Source: Dolomedes plantarius (lineage: Eukaryota; Arthropoda; Arachnida; Araneae; Dolomedidae). Taken from it: 64,000 bases of DNA. This document shows, piece by piece, positions 63,206-64,000 of this stretch (the first letter of the stretch is position 1; each line of letters begins with the position of its first letter). The translations under genes were made by a program, and so were the position numbers. The notes beneath the pieces were generated by a model. The model was not told the DNA's origin. It did not search any database and worked only from the letters and a program-made list of their open reading frames with translations. The stretch lies in contig OU015496.1 in NCBI GenBank assembly GCA_907164885.2, positions 165,990,441-166,054,440 of the forward strand, given 5' to 3'.

Positions 63206-64000
63206 AAGATGCTGAAAAAAGTGTAGACTACACCAATTGGATTGAACGTGGTTATATTATGAACCAAGGTGTTTTATATAGGTATTCCCCAACTGCAGAC
63301 TCAGAAGAATCGCAATTAGTAATACCCTCACATGAAAGGGAGAAAATTTTGAAGGAACACCATGACTCGCCCACGGCCGGTCACTACGACGCTGAAGGTA
63401 CCTTAAGTAGAGTATCCAAACGTTACTACTGGACTGGTATGCGTTCATACATTTCAGATTCTGTCAAAAACTGTGCTGAATGTAATAGATACAAACCTTC
63501 AAATCAGAAACCGTCCGGATTACTACAAACACCTGTATATTCTCAAAGATTCGAAGTCCTGTCAATCGATCTATTTGGTCCTTTACCAGAAAGCAAAACT
63601 GGTAAAAAGTGGATGTTTATCGTAGAAGATTATGCTACGAAATGGGTTGAACTTTTTGCCCTGACATATGCTACGGCAACACAGTGTGCAACTACATTAC
63701 TAGAAGAACTCATCCTTCGTTACGGCCTACCAAGGCGTATAATCAGTGAGAATGGAAGTCAATTTGTAAGTGCTGTCATGCAACAACTTTGTTTTCTCTT
63801 AGGTATCCATCAAAGTCAGACTCCTATTTACCATCCACAGGCTAATCCTGTAGAAGAAAGAACCGAGATCTCAAGCCGACTTGCAATCTTAGTTGAAAAT
63901 TATCATACCTCATGGGAAGACAAACTGCCAACAATACGTTTTGCATTGAACACTGCAAAGTGCGACACCACTGGAGAAACAGCAGCATTTCTCCAGTTTG
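63206..64000 (+). pseudogene. Gypsy integrase, partial (window edge)
   Basis: After the frameshift the frame reads the HHCC finger (HHDSPTAGHYDAEGTLSRVS to NCAECNRYK), then the core: first Asp in VLSIDLFGPLPESKTG. The second catalytic position is Glu (IISENGSQF) where the family has Asp, and the third lies in PQANPVEERTEI. There is no stop up to base 64000, although the chain drifts from the usual motif near the end (TTGETAAFLQF). The D-to-E change probably lowers or abolishes strand transfer. Confidence 0.85.

Larger units (their letters stand above)
62431..64000 (+). mobile_element. Gypsy LTR retrotransposon, right part (runs off the window)
   Basis: Continuation of 50470-52910 after the BEL insertion: end of RT, RNase H, integrase. 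The integrase and the right LTR lie partly beyond base 64000. Confidence 0.92.

Overview
The window is eukaryotic and AT-rich. It shows no long uninterrupted host gene, operon or CRISPR array. It is a dense, nested transposable-element landscape from an arthropod genome. The Tc1 transposase type at 4.8-5.9 kb, the tRNA-headed SINEs and the mix of Helitron, P-like, hAT, piggyBac, BEL/Pao, Copia and Gypsy elements make me favour a spider or related arachnid. That is an inference from family resemblance and is not proven here.

Layout. 0-4.6 kb: unassigned AT-rich DNA, one GC-richer repeat present twice, and two tRNA-derived SINEs. 4.66-6.35 kb: a Tc1-like element with a Harbinger-type MITE nested in it, then two more MITEs. 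7.3-9.5 kb: a 5'-truncated non-LTR retrotransposon on the minus strand. 12.2-15.6 kb: a decayed mariner, a second Tc1 with clean ends, and a hAT (DUF4371) transposase remnant. 16.2-19.4 kb: long (TA)n tracts holding a DD41D-type mariner and a Tigger/pogo derivative. 22.1-23.9 kb: a 597 bp Helitron, then a hAT deletion derivative that keeps its promoter and 5' intron. 23.9-30.9 kb: a TE-poor AT-rich block with one candidate host coding exon on the minus strand. 31.0-32.5 kb: a BED-finger hAT with two MITEs nested in it. 32.7-37.5 kb: a 4.8 kb Helitron holding a piggyBac. 38.2-40.6 kb: a P-like element (8 bp target duplication, 19 bp inverted ends, THAP exon) holding a foldback element, followed by a 49 bp P excision-type footprint. 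41.1-44.9 kb: two mariner pieces and a Jockey-type LINE interrupted by a hAT. 44.9-50.5 kb: a degraded Copia element. 50.5-64 kb: a Gypsy element split by a BEL/Pao element, whose LTR is itself split by a Helitron.

Many insertions can be read to the base. Gypsy came before BEL (duplication ACTGG), and BEL came before the Helitron (A|T site). The two BEL LTRs differ at only 2 of 242 positions, so BEL and the Helitron inside it are recent. BEL has the most intact coding capacity, with only two reading-frame breaks. Nearly all other transposase or polymerase genes are broken. The elements do not form a pathway. Their relations are nesting, shared target preference (TA, TTAA, TAA, 8 bp sites) and non-autonomous copies of autonomous families.
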